This document shows, piece after piece, positions 17,569 through 27,534 of a DNA stretch of 64,000 bases. The stretch lies in assembly GCA_963797635.1 (NCBI GenBank), contig CAWCPZ010000004.1, positions 1 to 64,000 on the forward strand, read 5' to 3'. Every line of letters begins with the position of its first letter. Position 1 is the first letter of the stretch. The notes beneath the pieces were generated by a model. The model ran no database searches, had not been told where the DNA came from, and was given only the letters and a program-made list of their open reading frames with translations. The stretch comes from JAOUEA01 sp963797635 (GTDB lineage: Bacteria; Actinomycetota; UBA4738; HRBIN12). The translations under genes were made by a program, and so were the position numbers.

Positions 17569-18858
17569 GAAGAACCGGGGCAGGTACGCCTCGTTGGCGG
17601 TCAGCAGCGCCTCGAGCAACGGCACGGCGCGCTCGTGGTCGCCGACCAGCGGGTTGGCCATCAGCGCCTGCAACGCCGTGACCCGGCTGCCGGAGATCGC
17701 CGCGTCGATCGCGAGCAGTTCGTAGGCCTTCGCGTGCGCCACCAGGCCGTGCATGGCCGGCGCGAGCGCCTCGGTGGCGATCGGATGGGCCCCCTCGCGA
17801 TCGATCGTGGCCGAGATCTCCACCACGGCATCGTCGGGCAGGTTCGCGATCGCGCCGTCGTTGCGCAGGTTCACGACCTGCACGTCGCCCGTTCCCGCAT
17901 GGAGCGAGGCGACCAGCGCCGCGGCGGCGTCGCTGTAGAACGCGCCGCCGCGTTCCTCCAGGAGCTTCGGTTTCGTGTCGAGCGTCGGGTCGCGGTACAG
18001 CTCCAGCAGGCCCGCCTCGATCTTCATGACCTCCTCGGCCCGAGGGGTCTCCCCCGCTTGCTGGGCCGCGAGCACGCGATCGACGTCGTAGTAGTAGTGG
18101 AGGTAGTAGCTGGGGATCGCACGGAGCGCCTGCACCAGATCCAGATGCGTCTCGGCTTCCAGTTCGCGTCGGTACGCCTGCGCGGGCGAGTCGGGGTCCT
18201 CGAGCGCCTCCAGCAACGCCGGCAGGCGATCCTCCCCGTCGATCAGCACCTTGCGCTCCCACGTCAGGTGGTTGAGCCCGACGTGGTCCAGCTGCACGCT
18301 CGAGGGGTCGACCTCGAACATCGACGCGAACTCCCGCTGGAACCCGATCGCCACGTTGCAGAGCCCGATCGCGCGGTGCCCCTGATCCAGCAGCGCCTGG
18401 GTGACCAGCCCGGTCGGGTTCGTGAAGTCCACGAACCACGCGCCGGGCGCGCCGCGCTCGGCCGTGAGCTCGGCGAGCTCCAGCACCACCGGCACCGTCC
18501 GCAGCGCCTTGGCGAACCCGCCGGGACCGGTCGTCTCCTGGCCGATGCACCCGAACATGGGCGGGATCGTCTCGTCCCGGTAGCGAGCCTGGTTCCCGCC
18601 CACCCGGAGCTGCACGATCACGAAGTCGGCGCCGTCGATCGCCTCGACGCGGTCGTCGGTGAGGGTGAGGCGACCCGCCCAGCCGGCCCTGCGCATCATG
18701 CGCTCGGCCAGGGCGCCGACGACGTCGAGGCGCTCTCGGTCGATGTCGAGCAGCACCAGCTCGTCCACCGGGAGACGGTCACCGCGGGTCACGAACCCCT
18801 CGACGAGCTCCGGCGTGTACGTGCTGCCTCCACCGACGACCGCGACCTTCACACCCAT
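17560..18858 (-). CDS. Glycoside hydrolase family 4 enzyme (second copy)
   Basis: 432 residues from the ATG at 18858, identical in length to the first GH4 copy. NAD motif VKVAVVGGGSTYTPELVEGF, then GQETTGPGGFAKALRTVP, DFTNPTGLVTQALL, metal Cys in IGLCNVAIGFQREF, metal His in VGLNHLTW and active-site Tyr in AIPSYYLHYYY. The VGLNH and LCN versions are those of the 6-phospho-beta-glucosidase branch, whereas the first copy reads CGTNH and LCD, so the two probably cleave different bonds. Transcribed divergently from the SIS gene, with ROK operator copy 2 about 38 bp upstream of its start. Confidence 0.92.
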   Translation of the reverse strand: MGVKVAVVGGGSTYTPELVEGFVTRGDRLPVDELVLLDIDRERLDVVGALAERMMRRAGWAGRLTLTDDRVEAIDGADFVIVQLRVGGNQARYRDETIPPMFGCIGQETTGPGGFAKALRTVPVVLELAELTAERGAPGAWFVDFTNPTGLVTQALLDQGHRAIGLCNVAIGFQREFASMFEVDPSSVQLDHVGLNHLTWERKVLIDGEDRLPALLEALEDPDSPAQAYRRELEAETHLDLVQALRAIPSYYLHYYYDVDRVLAAQQAGETPRAEEVMKIEAGLLELYRDPTLDTKPKLLEERGGAFYSDAAAALVASLHAGTGDVQVVNLRNDGAIANLPDDAVVEISATIDREGAHPIATEALAPAMHGLVAHAKAYELLAIDAAISGSRVTALQALMANPLVGDHERAVPLLEALLTANEAYLPRFFSA

Positions 18859-18884
18859 GCCGTCGGCATCGTACACTCGCGCCG

Positions 18885-19952
18885 ATGAAATCGTTAGGAA
18901 ACTTTCCTGACCCATTCATCGCCGAGATCAGCGGCCAGCCGGACGCCCTGCGGCGAGCGGCCTCGGCGCTGGCCGATCAGGCCGGAACCCTGGCCTCCAT
19001 CGCCGCCGCAGCGACCGGTCGCACCTTGGTCTTCACCGGCATGGGGAGCTCCTACGACGCGTGCTACCCCGCCGTCGCCGAACTCGCGCGCGGCGGCATC
19101 GCCGCCGTGATGCTCGATTCGGCCGAGCTCCTGCATTTCCGTACGGCGATGCTGGGACCGCACACCCTGGTGGTGGCCGTGAGCCAGTCGGGCGAGAGCG
19201 CCGAGGTGGTGAAGGTCGCCGAGCACATCCGCTCGAGCGCGGTGCCGTCGCGCATCGTGGCCGTGACGAACGGCCGCACCAACACCCTCGCCTCGCTCGC
19301 CGACGACGTGCTCGACACGGCGGCGGGCGAAGAGTTCGGCCCGTCGACGATGACCTTCGCCGGTTCATTGGTGGTCGTCGGCGCGATCGCCGCCGTGCTG
19401 ACCGGTGCCTCCGGCCCGGGCGTCGTGGAACGGTTCGGGCGCGAGACCGACATGGCGGCCGTGGCCATGGAACGCCTGCTCGACGACCTGGCCACGAGCG
19501 ATGAGCTCGTCGCCTGGCTCGGTGATCGAGACACCGCGGTCATCCTCGGTCGTGGCCCGGCTCGCGCCGCGGCCGAGATGGGCGCGCTCACGATCAAGGA
19601 GGCGGTCGGCATGCCCATCGAGGCCCTCCAGACCGCCCAGTTCCGTCACGGGCCCTTGGAACTCGTGGGCCCGAACCTGGCCGCCATGCTGATCGCCACC
19701 GAGCCCGAAACGGCCGTCCTGGACATGGGGCTGGCGAAGGAGCTGAGCGACGCCGGCGCCTCGGTGTTCCTGATCACCGAGGCGACCCGGCCCGCCGGCA
19801 TCCCAGGGCTCGCCATCGGCCCGGTCGACCGCCTCCTGTCCTCGGCCGTGTCCATCGTGCCCGCGCAACTGCTGGCGTGGAAGCTCTCGGCCCTCCGAGG
19901 CCGCCAACCCGGCGCCTACTACCGAGCCTCCAAGGTGACCACGCGTGAGTGA
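18885..19952 (+). CDS. SIS-domain sugar isomerase/deaminase (GlmS C-terminal-like)
   Basis: 355 residues with two SIS domains: VFTGMGSSYDACYPAV and VAVSQSGESAEVVKVAEHI in the first, ILGRGPARAAAEMGALTIKE and AQFRHGPLELV in the second. This is the isomerase half of glucosamine-6-phosphate synthase without a glutaminase domain. Such proteins deaminate glucosamine 6-phosphate or deglycate fructosamine phosphates. The only start is the ATG at 18885; the ROK operator then lies inside codons 4-8, so the transcript may be leaderless. First gene of a four-gene operon. Confidence 0.87.
   Translation: MKSLGNFPDPFIAEISGQPDALRRAASALADQAGTLASIAAAATGRTLVFTGMGSSYDACYPAVAELARGGIAAVMLDSAELLHFRTAMLGPHTLVVAVSQSGESAEVVKVAEHIRSSAVPSRIVAVTNGRTNTLASLADDVLDTAAGEEFGPSTMTFAGSLVVVGAIAAVLTGASGPGVVERFGRETDMAAVAMERLLDDLATSDELVAWLGDRDTAVILGRGPARAAAEMGALTIKEAVGMPIEALQTAQFRHGPLELVGPNLAAMLIATEPETAVLDMGLAKELSDAGASVFLITEATRPAGIPGLAIGPVDRLLSSAVSIVPAQLLAWKLSALRGRQPGAYYRASKVTTRE
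18896..18908. promoter_or_regulatory. ROK operator copy 2, AGGAAACTTTCCT
   Basis: Identical 13 bp to copy 1, extended here as GTTAGGAAACTTTCCTGAC (18893-18911). It overlaps the first codons of the SIS gene and lies about 38 bp upstream of the divergent GH4 start, so one bound repressor could shut both operons. Confidence 0.75.
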
Positions 19953-20565
19953 CCCGGCGGCCCTGCGCGTGGCGCTCACGTTCGACGCGGAACACCCCGA
20001 CCGGCCGTGGTGCCCGCCGGACGCGCCCCGGCGGATCCTCGACGCGCTGCGAGAGCGCGAGGTTCGAGCCACGTTCTTCGTCCAGGGACGATGGGCGGAG
20101 GCGCAACCCGAACTCGCGCGCACGATCGCGGACGACGGCCACCTGATCGGCCTTCACAGCTTCTATCACGCACGCATGCCGCTCCTGCACGACGAGGGGA
20201 TCGCCACCGACGTGCAGGACGGCCACCGCGCGATCCTCGCAGCGACCGGCGTCGACCCCCGGCCCTGGTTCCGGTGTCCGTTCGGCGCCGGCCACGACGA
20301 TCCGCGGGTGCTCGGCGTCCTCGAGGGCCTCGGCTACCGCAACGTGTACTGGAACGTGGTGCTCGAGGACTGGGAAGCCACCCGAACCGGCGAGGCGATC
20401 ACGCATGACGCGATCGACGGGGTGCGCGCTCACGGCGACGGTGCCGTCGTCCTGCTCCACACGTGGCCCGGAGGCACGGCCGACGCGGTCGGCCCCACGA
20501 TCGACGGACTCCGGGCGCACGGCGCTTCCTTCGTCACCGTCGCCGACCTGGAGACGCTCCCGTGA
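19945..20565 (+). CDS. Polysaccharide deacetylase family (NodB) protein
   Basis: 206 residues, GTG start overlapping the SIS gene by 8 bp. All NodB motifs are present: the Asp of LTFDAEHP, the zinc motif H-S-x2-H in GLHSFYHARM, RCPFGAGHDD and the terminal LLHTWPGG. No signal peptide, so it acts in the cytoplasm, unlike most cell-wall deacetylases. That location fits removal of acetyl groups from imported N-acetylated mono- or oligosaccharides. Confidence 0.88.
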   Translation: MSDPAALRVALTFDAEHPDRPWCPPDAPRRILDALREREVRATFFVQGRWAEAQPELARTIADDGHLIGLHSFYHARMPLLHDEGIATDVQDGHRAILAATGVDPRPWFRCPFGAGHDDPRVLGVLEGLGYRNVYWNVVLEDWEATRTGEAITHDAIDGVRAHGDGAVVLLHTWPGGTADAVGPTIDGLRAHGASFVTVADLETLP

Positions 20566-21587
20566 CCCGGCTGCCCGCCATCCTCGCCGTCGACGGCGGT
20601 GGCTCGAAGATCGACGCGGTCCTGCTGCGCAAGGACGGAGCCGTGCTCGGCGCCGCCCGCGTTCCCACCACCGACTTCGATCAGAACGGCGGCGACGTCC
20701 ACATGGGCCAGGTCCTCGACGCCGTGGCGGCAGCCAGCGTCGATGCTGGACTCAGCGCCGCTCGGATACCGGTCGCCCAGCTCGGCGTCTACTGCCTGGC
20801 CGGCGCCGACTTCCCGGTCGACGACCGCCGGATCGATCGCTGGCTGCGGACCCGGGGGATCACGGACGAACGGCTCGTGCGCAACGACACGTTCGCGGTG
20901 CTGCGTGCCGGCACCGACCGCGACTGGGGGGTCGGCGTGGTCTGCGGGTACGGCATCAACTGCTCCGGCGTGGCACCCGACGGCCGGATCACCCGGTTCC
21001 CCGCGGTGGGGCCGATCTCCGGGGACTGGGGTGGCGGCAACGACATCGGCGAAGCAGGGTTGTGGCACGCCATCCGGTCCGAGGACGGCCGCGGGCCCAA
21101 GACCGAGCTGCAGGCGACGATCCCCGCCGGCCTCGGGTACCGGCGACCGTTCCAGGTCCTGACGGCCCTGCACACCGGCAAACTCGACGTCGACCGGATC
21201 GCGCAGCTCCCGCCGGTGGTCTTCGAGACCGCGGCCCGGGGCGATGCCGCCGCGCGCTCGATCATCGACCGGCAGGCCGATGAGGTCGTGGCGCTGGCGA
21301 CCACCGCGATCCGCCGGCTCCGCATGACCCGGCTCGATGTCGATGTGGTGCTGGGCGGCGGGATCTTCCGCAACGACGACGCGGTCTTCTTCGACCGTAT
21401 CCGAGACGGCGTCGCCCAGGTGGCCCCCGCGGCGACGATCACCGTCCTCAGCGATCCTCCGGTCATCGGGGCCGCCCAACTGGGACTCGACCGCGTCGGC
21501 GCCACTCGAGCGGCGCACGTCCGAGCTCGGGCTGCCTTGACCCATGAGCGGCTCGCCGCCCACACTCACCGCGCACAGAAGGAGTGA
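20562..21587 (+). CDS. BadF/BadG-type N-acetylglucosamine/glucosamine kinase-like protein
   Basis: 341 residues from the GTG at 20562 (GTGA overlap with the deacetylase). ASKHA phosphate-1 loop AVDGGGSKIDAVLL, then VRNDTFAVLRAG, phosphate-2 region VCGYGINCSGV, GDWGGGNDIGEAG and adenosine motif VVLGGGIFRNDDAVF. This matches the eukaryotic NAGK/BadF branch used by actinobacteria as amino-sugar kinases. Its operon with a SIS enzyme and a deacetylase supports phosphorylation of GlcN or GlcNAc. Confidence 0.86.
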   Translation: MTRLPAILAVDGGGSKIDAVLLRKDGAVLGAARVPTTDFDQNGGDVHMGQVLDAVAAASVDAGLSAARIPVAQLGVYCLAGADFPVDDRRIDRWLRTRGITDERLVRNDTFAVLRAGTDRDWGVGVVCGYGINCSGVAPDGRITRFPAVGPISGDWGGGNDIGEAGLWHAIRSEDGRGPKTELQATIPAGLGYRRPFQVLTALHTGKLDVDRIAQLPPVVFETAARGDAAARSIIDRQADEVVALATTAIRRLRMTRLDVDVVLGGGIFRNDDAVFFDRIRDGVAQVAPAATITVLSDPPVIGAAQLGLDRVGATRAAHVRARAALTHERLAAHTHRAQKE

Positions 21588-21593
21588 CGCACC

Positions 21594-22786
<1,193 letters not shown>

Positions 22787-22793
<7 letters not shown>

Positions 22794-22811
22794 GGCCCTG
22801 GACTTCAGGCC
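22787..22811. terminator. Bidirectional hairpin made from two stop codons (GGCCTGA/TCAGGCC)
   Basis: A 7-bp stem with an 11-nt loop spans the stops of two convergent genes: TGA at 22791-22793 for the ATPase and TGA at 22807-22805 for the histidine kinase are both in the stem. A likely shared terminator. Confidence 0.5.
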
Positions 22812-23941
22812 GAGCGACCGGGGCGCAGGTCCAAAGCGGTCCCACCGTCGGACGGGAGCCAGCACTCCACGGTCGTGCCCTCCGAGGGCACGCTCGAGAC
22901 GCGGCACCAGCCGCCCATCAGCTCGGCGCGCTCCACCATGGTCACCAGCCCCAGGTGCCCGGGCCGGGGTTCGTCCAGCCGGCCGGTGTCGAAACCACTG
23001 CCGTCGTCGGAGACCCGGATCGTGATGCCGTCACCCTCCGTGATCACCGTGACCACCACGCGCGAGGCGGACGAGTGCTTCCGGGCGTTGGCCACCGCCT
23101 CCTGCGCCGTGCGGTAGAGCGTGGCCCGGAGCTCGGGATCGGGCTCGAACTCGAGACGATCCACGATCTCGAACGTCCATCCCGTTTCCTTCGAGGTGTG
23201 CTGCAGGTACTGCGTGAGGGCGGCCACCAGCCCGTCACGGTCGAGCGCCGCCGGACGGAGTTCGAACAACAACGAACGGAGCCGTTCGATCGATTGGCGC
23301 ACCGTCTCCTGCAGGGTGGCGATGAGGGCGGGATCCACCGGTTCGTCGCGCTCCACCATCATGCCCATGCGGAGGTCGACGGCGCTCATCACCTGGATCG
23401 GGTCGTCGTGGATGTCGGCGGCGATCCGGCGACGCTCCTCCTCCTGCGCGCTCTCCAGGCGCAGCGCAAGTTCGCGCCGCTGCTGGATCGTGCGCCGGAG
23501 CACCTCGAGGCTCCACCGGAGCTTCTCCTCGGCTTCCTTCTGGGCGGTGATGTCATGCATGAATCCGCGCCAGAACGGCCGCTCGCCTTCGTTGGTGACG
23601 ACCAGCGCCTCGTCGCGCAGCCACACCGTGCGCCCGTCCTTCGTGATGAAGCGGTACTCGGACGTGAACGGTTCACGGGATTCGTTCGACCGGTCGTTCT
23701 CGTCCTTGACCCGGTCGCGGTCGTCCGGGTGGATCCGCTGCAGCCACAGGTCGGGCGTCGTCCCCCATTCCTCGACCGTGAACCCCAGGAGTCGCTCGGC
23801 TTGCGGGCTCGTGTACCAGTTGGTCGACCATTCATCGAGCGAGTCGATGTAGAGGATCGCCGGGATGCCTTCGACCAGCGCGCGGTAGACGTCGAACTCC
23901 GGGCCGAACGGTTCCTCGCCGGTCGCGCCGCCGTTCGTCAT
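22805..23941 (-). CDS. PAS-domain sensor histidine kinase (HisKA_3 type)
   Basis: 378 residues from the ATG at 23941 (ATGA overlap with the peptidase stop). PAS/PAC domain at about 20-150 (YTSPQAERLLGFTVEEW, EYRFITKDGRTVWLRDE), a coiled linker, the phospho-acceptor box ERRRIAADIHDDPIQVMSAV at about 195, and HATPase_c with ANARKHSSASRVVV and DDGSGFDTG. No transmembrane segment, so it is a cytoplasmic sensor. HisKA_3 kinases normally pair with NarL/LuxR-type response regulators, but none is nearby. Confidence 0.9.
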   Translation of the reverse strand: MTNGGATGEEPFGPEFDVYRALVEGIPAILYIDSLDEWSTNWYTSPQAERLLGFTVEEWGTTPDLWLQRIHPDDRDRVKDENDRSNESREPFTSEYRFITKDGRTVWLRDEALVVTNEGERPFWRGFMHDITAQKEAEEKLRWSLEVLRRTIQQRRELALRLESAQEEERRRIAADIHDDPIQVMSAVDLRMGMMVERDEPVDPALIATLQETVRQSIERLRSLLFELRPAALDRDGLVAALTQYLQHTSKETGWTFEIVDRLEFEPDPELRATLYRTAQEAVANARKHSSASRVVVTVITEGDGITIRVSDDGSGFDTGRLDEPRPGHLGLVTMVERAELMGGWCRVSSVPSEGTTVECWLPSDGGTALDLRPGRSA

Positions 23942-25098
23942 AGCCGAGCCACGATCCCTGCCAGCAGGGAGATCCGCGGAACCACGCTGGACAGGTCGAG
24001 CCATTCCGCGGGCGCGTGATCGTCGCCGCCGATCGGGCCCAGTCCATCGATCGTCGGGGTGCCGGCCGCGCTCGTCGTGTTGGCATCGGATGCGCCACCG
24101 GTGGCGGCGTCCCGGAGCTCGAACCCGAGCTCGGCCGCGACCTCGATCGCGAGCTCAGCGAGCCGAGCGCCGCCTTCCTTCTTCTCCATGGGCCGGTGCC
24201 AGCCGTCGCCGTGCACCTCGACCTGCAGATCGGGGATCACCGTGTCGGCGCAGATGCGCGCGATCTCGGCTTCGGCCGCCTCCAAGGTTTCCAGCTCCGG
24301 CGACCGGAGATCGACCTGCAGCGTGCACCGTTCCGGCACCACGTTGGTGCGCGTGCCGCCCTTGGCGACCCCCACGTTCACCGTGACGCCGGGCCAGCGT
24401 CCGTTGAGATCCTGCAGCGCGATGATCGTGTGGGCGGCCTGGAGCAGCGCGTTGCGCCCCTTCTCCGGTTCCACGCCGGCGTGGGCCGCCCGCCCGACGA
24501 TGTCGATCGTGTAGTCGGTGATGCCCTTGCGCGCGCTCACGATGTCGCCGTTCGCCCGCGCCCCCTCCAAGACGAACGCCGCGTCGAACTCCGGCGCCAT
24601 CGCCTTGATGATCGGCCCGCTGAACGGCGATCCGATCTCCTCGTCGGGGTTGCAGACGTAGGTGATGCGGTCGAATCCGTCGAACCCGGCCGCCTGCAGC
24701 ACCTCCACCGCGAAGAAGCCGGTCAGCAGGCCGCCCTTCATGTCGGACACCCCCGGCCCGCGCGCGATGTCTCCGTCGATCGAGAACGGTCGCGCCGCCG
24801 CGGTGCCGTCGTCGAACACGGTGTCCATGTGTCCCACCAACAGGATCCGAGGTCCGCCGGAGCCGCGGAGGGTGCCGATCAGGAGGTCGCCGAGGCGTGG
24901 TGCACCGTCTGCGGGGTCATGGGGCCGGCGCTCCACCTCCCATCCGCCGTCGCGGAACCGCGCCTCGCACAGGTCGGCGATCGCGTTGACGCCCGCGGGC
25001 GAATACGAGCCGCAGTCCACGTTCACCATCTGCGCCAAGGTGGCGACGAAGTCATCGAAGCGCGCGGCGGCACGGTCGCGCAGCGCAAGGACGTCCAT
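23938..25098 (-). CDS. M20 family zinc metallopeptidase
   Basis: 386 residues from the ATG at 25098. Metal site: His and Asp in LLVGHMDTVFDDG, bridging Asp in SDMKGGLL and the catalytic Glu pair in CNPDEEIGSPFSG; the dimerisation domain holds GRAAHAGVEPEKGRNAL. This is the glutamate carboxypeptidase (CPG2)/ArgE-like branch, which removes C-terminal amino acids or acyl groups. Coupled to the histidine kinase gene. Confidence 0.9.
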   Translation of the reverse strand: MDVLALRDRAAARFDDFVATLAQMVNVDCGSYSPAGVNAIADLCEARFRDGGWEVERRPHDPADGAPRLGDLLIGTLRGSGGPRILLVGHMDTVFDDGTAAARPFSIDGDIARGPGVSDMKGGLLTGFFAVEVLQAAGFDGFDRITYVCNPDEEIGSPFSGPIIKAMAPEFDAAFVLEGARANGDIVSARKGITDYTIDIVGRAAHAGVEPEKGRNALLQAAHTIIALQDLNGRWPGVTVNVGVAKGGTRTNVVPERCTLQVDLRSPELETLEAAEAEIARICADTVIPDLQVEVHGDGWHRPMEKKEGGARLAELAIEVAAELGFELRDAATGGASDANTTSAAGTPTIDGLGPIGGDDHAPAEWLDLSSVVPRISLLAGIVARL

Positions 25099-25145
25099 GC
25101 GGCTGACGCTAGCATGACCACCTCGCGGCACACAGGAGGACGTGG

Positions 25146-26273
25146 ATGGCACGAGCAGCACGAGGAGCCGTCGTCGACCGACGGGACGGATCGATCCACG
25201 TCGAACCGCTCGACATCGACCCACCACAGGCCGGGGAGGTGCTGATCCGTATCGCGGCCAGCGGGGTGTGCCACTCCGACCTGTGGGCGATCGAGAACGG
25301 CAACTGGGGAACCACGCCGTTCCCGATGCTGCTCGGCCACGAAGGAGCCGGCATCGTGGAGGAGGTCGGATCCGGCGTGTCGTCGGTGTCGCCCGGCGAC
25401 CGCGTCGTCCTGTCGTGGGCCATCCCCTGCGGCCGCTGCCGCCAGTGCCTGCGCGGCATGCCCCGCCGGTGCGGACACGAACTGGCCCAGCCTCCGAGGA
25501 TCCATCGCTCCGGCACCGACGAAGCGCTCACCGGGGTCCTGTGCTGCGGCACGCTCGCCACCCATACGGTGGTCACGGAACCCCAGGTGATCCGGATGCC
25601 TGAGGCGATCCCCTTGTCGCGAGCCTGTCTGCTCGGGTGCGGGGTGTCCACCGGGGTGGGCGCCGCGATCCAGACCGCCGCGGTGTGGCCCGGCGCCAGC
25701 GTCGCGGTCATCGGCCTCGGCGGCATCGGTCTGTCGGCCCTGCAGGGCTCGAGGATCGCCGGCGCGACGAGGCTGATCGCGGTGGACGTCGCGCCGGCGA
25801 AGCTGGAGTGGGCTGTCCGGTTCGGCGCCACCGACCTCGTCGATGCCTCCACCACCGATGCGGTCGAGGCGGTCCGTGGCTTGACCGACGGCGGTGTCGA
25901 CATCGCGTTCGAGGCGGTGGGCCGGCCCGAGTGCGTGGCCCAGGCGGTCGCGATGGTGGGCTATGCCGGCACGGCGGTGGCGATCGGTGTGCCGCCGATC
26001 CCGGCGGAGGTCACGCTCGACTGGAACGGCACCGAGCGCTCGGCCTATGCGCAGAAGGCGTCGTTGCTGATCACGGACGGCGGCGACCCCATCCCCTCGG
26101 AGGACTTCCCGCAGATGGCGGCCTGGTACCTGGACGGCTCGCTGGACATCGACGGGATGGTGACGCGCGAGCTCGCGCTCACCGATGAGGACCTCACCGA
26201 GGCCTTCCGGGCCATGCTGGCGGGCGAGGTGATCCGCTCGGTCGTCATCGTGGACGAGGACGCGGCCCGGTAG
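25146..26273 (+). CDS. Zinc-dependent medium-chain alcohol dehydrogenase
   Basis: 375 residues. Catalytic zinc ligands in SGVCHSDLW and GHEGAGIV, structural zinc Cys cluster CGRCRQCLRGMPRRC, NAD site VIGLGGIGLSALQG. The large structural-zinc loop and CGVSTGVGAAI resemble the class III/aryl-alcohol or mycothiol-dependent formaldehyde dehydrogenase branch. Divergent from the M20 gene with about 47 bp between starts. Confidence 0.9.
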   Translation: MARAARGAVVDRRDGSIHVEPLDIDPPQAGEVLIRIAASGVCHSDLWAIENGNWGTTPFPMLLGHEGAGIVEEVGSGVSSVSPGDRVVLSWAIPCGRCRQCLRGMPRRCGHELAQPPRIHRSGTDEALTGVLCCGTLATHTVVTEPQVIRMPEAIPLSRACLLGCGVSTGVGAAIQTAAVWPGASVAVIGLGGIGLSALQGSRIAGATRLIAVDVAPAKLEWAVRFGATDLVDASTTDAVEAVRGLTDGGVDIAFEAVGRPECVAQAVAMVGYAGTAVAIGVPPIPAEVTLDWNGTERSAYAQKASLLITDGGDPIPSEDFPQMAAWYLDGSLDIDGMVTRELALTDEDLTEAFRAMLAGEVIRSVVIVDEDAAR

Positions 26274-26283
26274 CATCCGCGAC

Positions 26284-26945
26284 GTGCGCGAGATGAACTG
26301 GATCTGGGCGGTGGGAGCCCCACTGGTTCGCGCCGTCATCGGCCTGTTGTTCCGTGTCCGGATCGAGGGCATGGAACACGTGCCCAGGACCGGCGCGGTG
26401 ATCGTGGCCCCGAACCACGTCAGCGTGATCGACGGCCCCGCGGTCTCGGCGATCACCGGCGCGCATCGCTGGCGCGCCACCCACAACCTCATCGCCGGCG
26501 AGGTGTTCGCAGGGCTCACGGGCTGGATCCTGCGGCAGGCCCGGCAGATCCCGATCCGTCGGGGCACCGGTGACACGGGGGCCCTGGACGCCGCGACCCG
26601 GGCGATCGAGGACGGATGGGTGGTCGGGATCTTCCCCGAGGGCAAGGTCAACGAAGATCCTCGCGGCCCGCTGCAGCGCATCCGCTCCGGCCTCACGCGG
26701 GTCGCCGTGCCGACCTCGACCCCCGTCGTGCCGGTCGGGATCTGGGGCACGCAGTCGATGTGGCCGAAGGACCGGACTGCGACCGCGCGGCGTTCCTGCA
26801 ACGGCCCCGCATGGCGATGGTCTTCGGCGTCCCCTTGATCCCCGCGCCCGGCGAAGCGCCCACCGAGTTCCGCGAACGCTATCGCCGTGACCTGGAACAC
26901 CAGGTCCTGCGCGCTCGCGAGCTCGCCGGAGATCCCCCGTCGTGA
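26284..26945 (+). CDS. 1-acyl-glycerol-3-phosphate acyltransferase (PlsC-like), one frame break
   Basis: About 220 residues. The HX4D catalytic box is NHVSVIDG (about residue 45), the substrate motif FPEGKVNED (about 118). After SMWPKD the frame breaks near 26770; the neighbouring frame resumes RPRMAMVFGVPLIPAPGEAP and ends ELAGDPPS at 26945, overlapping the NUDIX start in GTGA. One base appears to be missing. It acylates lysophosphatidate in membrane lipid synthesis; the GTG at 26284 or the ATG at 26293 may be the start. Confidence 0.85.
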
Positions 26946-27517
26946 CCGGCCACGAGTCCAACCCGTGGATCCGCCGCTCGCGTGCCACGGTCTACGAGAA
27001 CCCGTGGATCGAGGTGCTGCACGACGAGGTGACCCGGCCGAACGGCGAACCGGGGATCTACGGCGTGGTCCATTTCCGGAGCCGCGCCGTCGGCGTGGTC
27101 GCGCTCGATGCCGACGACCGCGTCCTGTTGGTGGGCCAGTACCGGTACACGCTGGATCGCTACTCCTGGGAGATCCCGGAGGGCGGGAGCCCGCTCGATG
27201 AGGATCCGCTCGAAGGAGCCCAACGCGAGCTCGCCGAGGAAACCGGGTACGCGGCCCGGTCCTGGCGCGAGCTGACCCGATTCACGCTGTCGAACTCGGT
27301 CACCGACGAGGAAGGCGTGATGTTCGTCGCCACCGACCTGACGGAAGGTCAGGCCTCGCCCGACCCGACGGAGGCGCTCCAGGTTCGCTGGGTGTCGTTC
27401 GAAGACGCGCTCGACATGGTGGCCTCGGGCGAGATCCACGACGTGATGACGCAGGTGGCGTTGCTCGCGGTGGCACGCGCACGCACCACGGACGACGGGA
27501 ACACCGAGCGTCCGTGA
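26942..27517 (+). CDS. NUDIX hydrolase (ADP-ribose pyrophosphatase type)
   Basis: 191 residues, GTG start coupled to PlsC. The Nudix box is GGSPLDEDPLEGAQRELAEE followed by TGY, with all the Glu metal ligands; upstream VGQYRYTLDRYSWEIPEGG is characteristic of ADP-ribose pyrophosphatases. It would cleave ADP-ribose or related nucleoside diphosphate compounds as house-cleaning. Confidence 0.9.
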   Translation: MTGHESNPWIRRSRATVYENPWIEVLHDEVTRPNGEPGIYGVVHFRSRAVGVVALDADDRVLLVGQYRYTLDRYSWEIPEGGSPLDEDPLEGAQRELAEETGYAARSWRELTRFTLSNSVTDEEGVMFVATDLTEGQASPDPTEALQVRWVSFEDALDMVASGEIHDVMTQVALLAVARARTTDDGNTERP

Positions 27518-27534
27518 GCTGAGGTCCTCAGCTC
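27516..27534. terminator. Hairpin spanning two convergent stops (GAGCTGAGG-T-CCTCAGCTC)
   Basis: A 9-1-9 perfect dyad, realistically a 7-bp stem with a 5-nt loop. The NUDIX stop TGA (27515-27517) and the minus-strand aminotransferase stop TGA (27530-27528) fall in or at the stem. Probable bidirectional terminator. Confidence 0.55.

Noticed and set aside
17560..18858. Assigning phospho-beta-glucosidase activity to GH4 copy 2
   Set aside because: Branch features suggest it, but there is no PTS in the window, so I report only family GH4.
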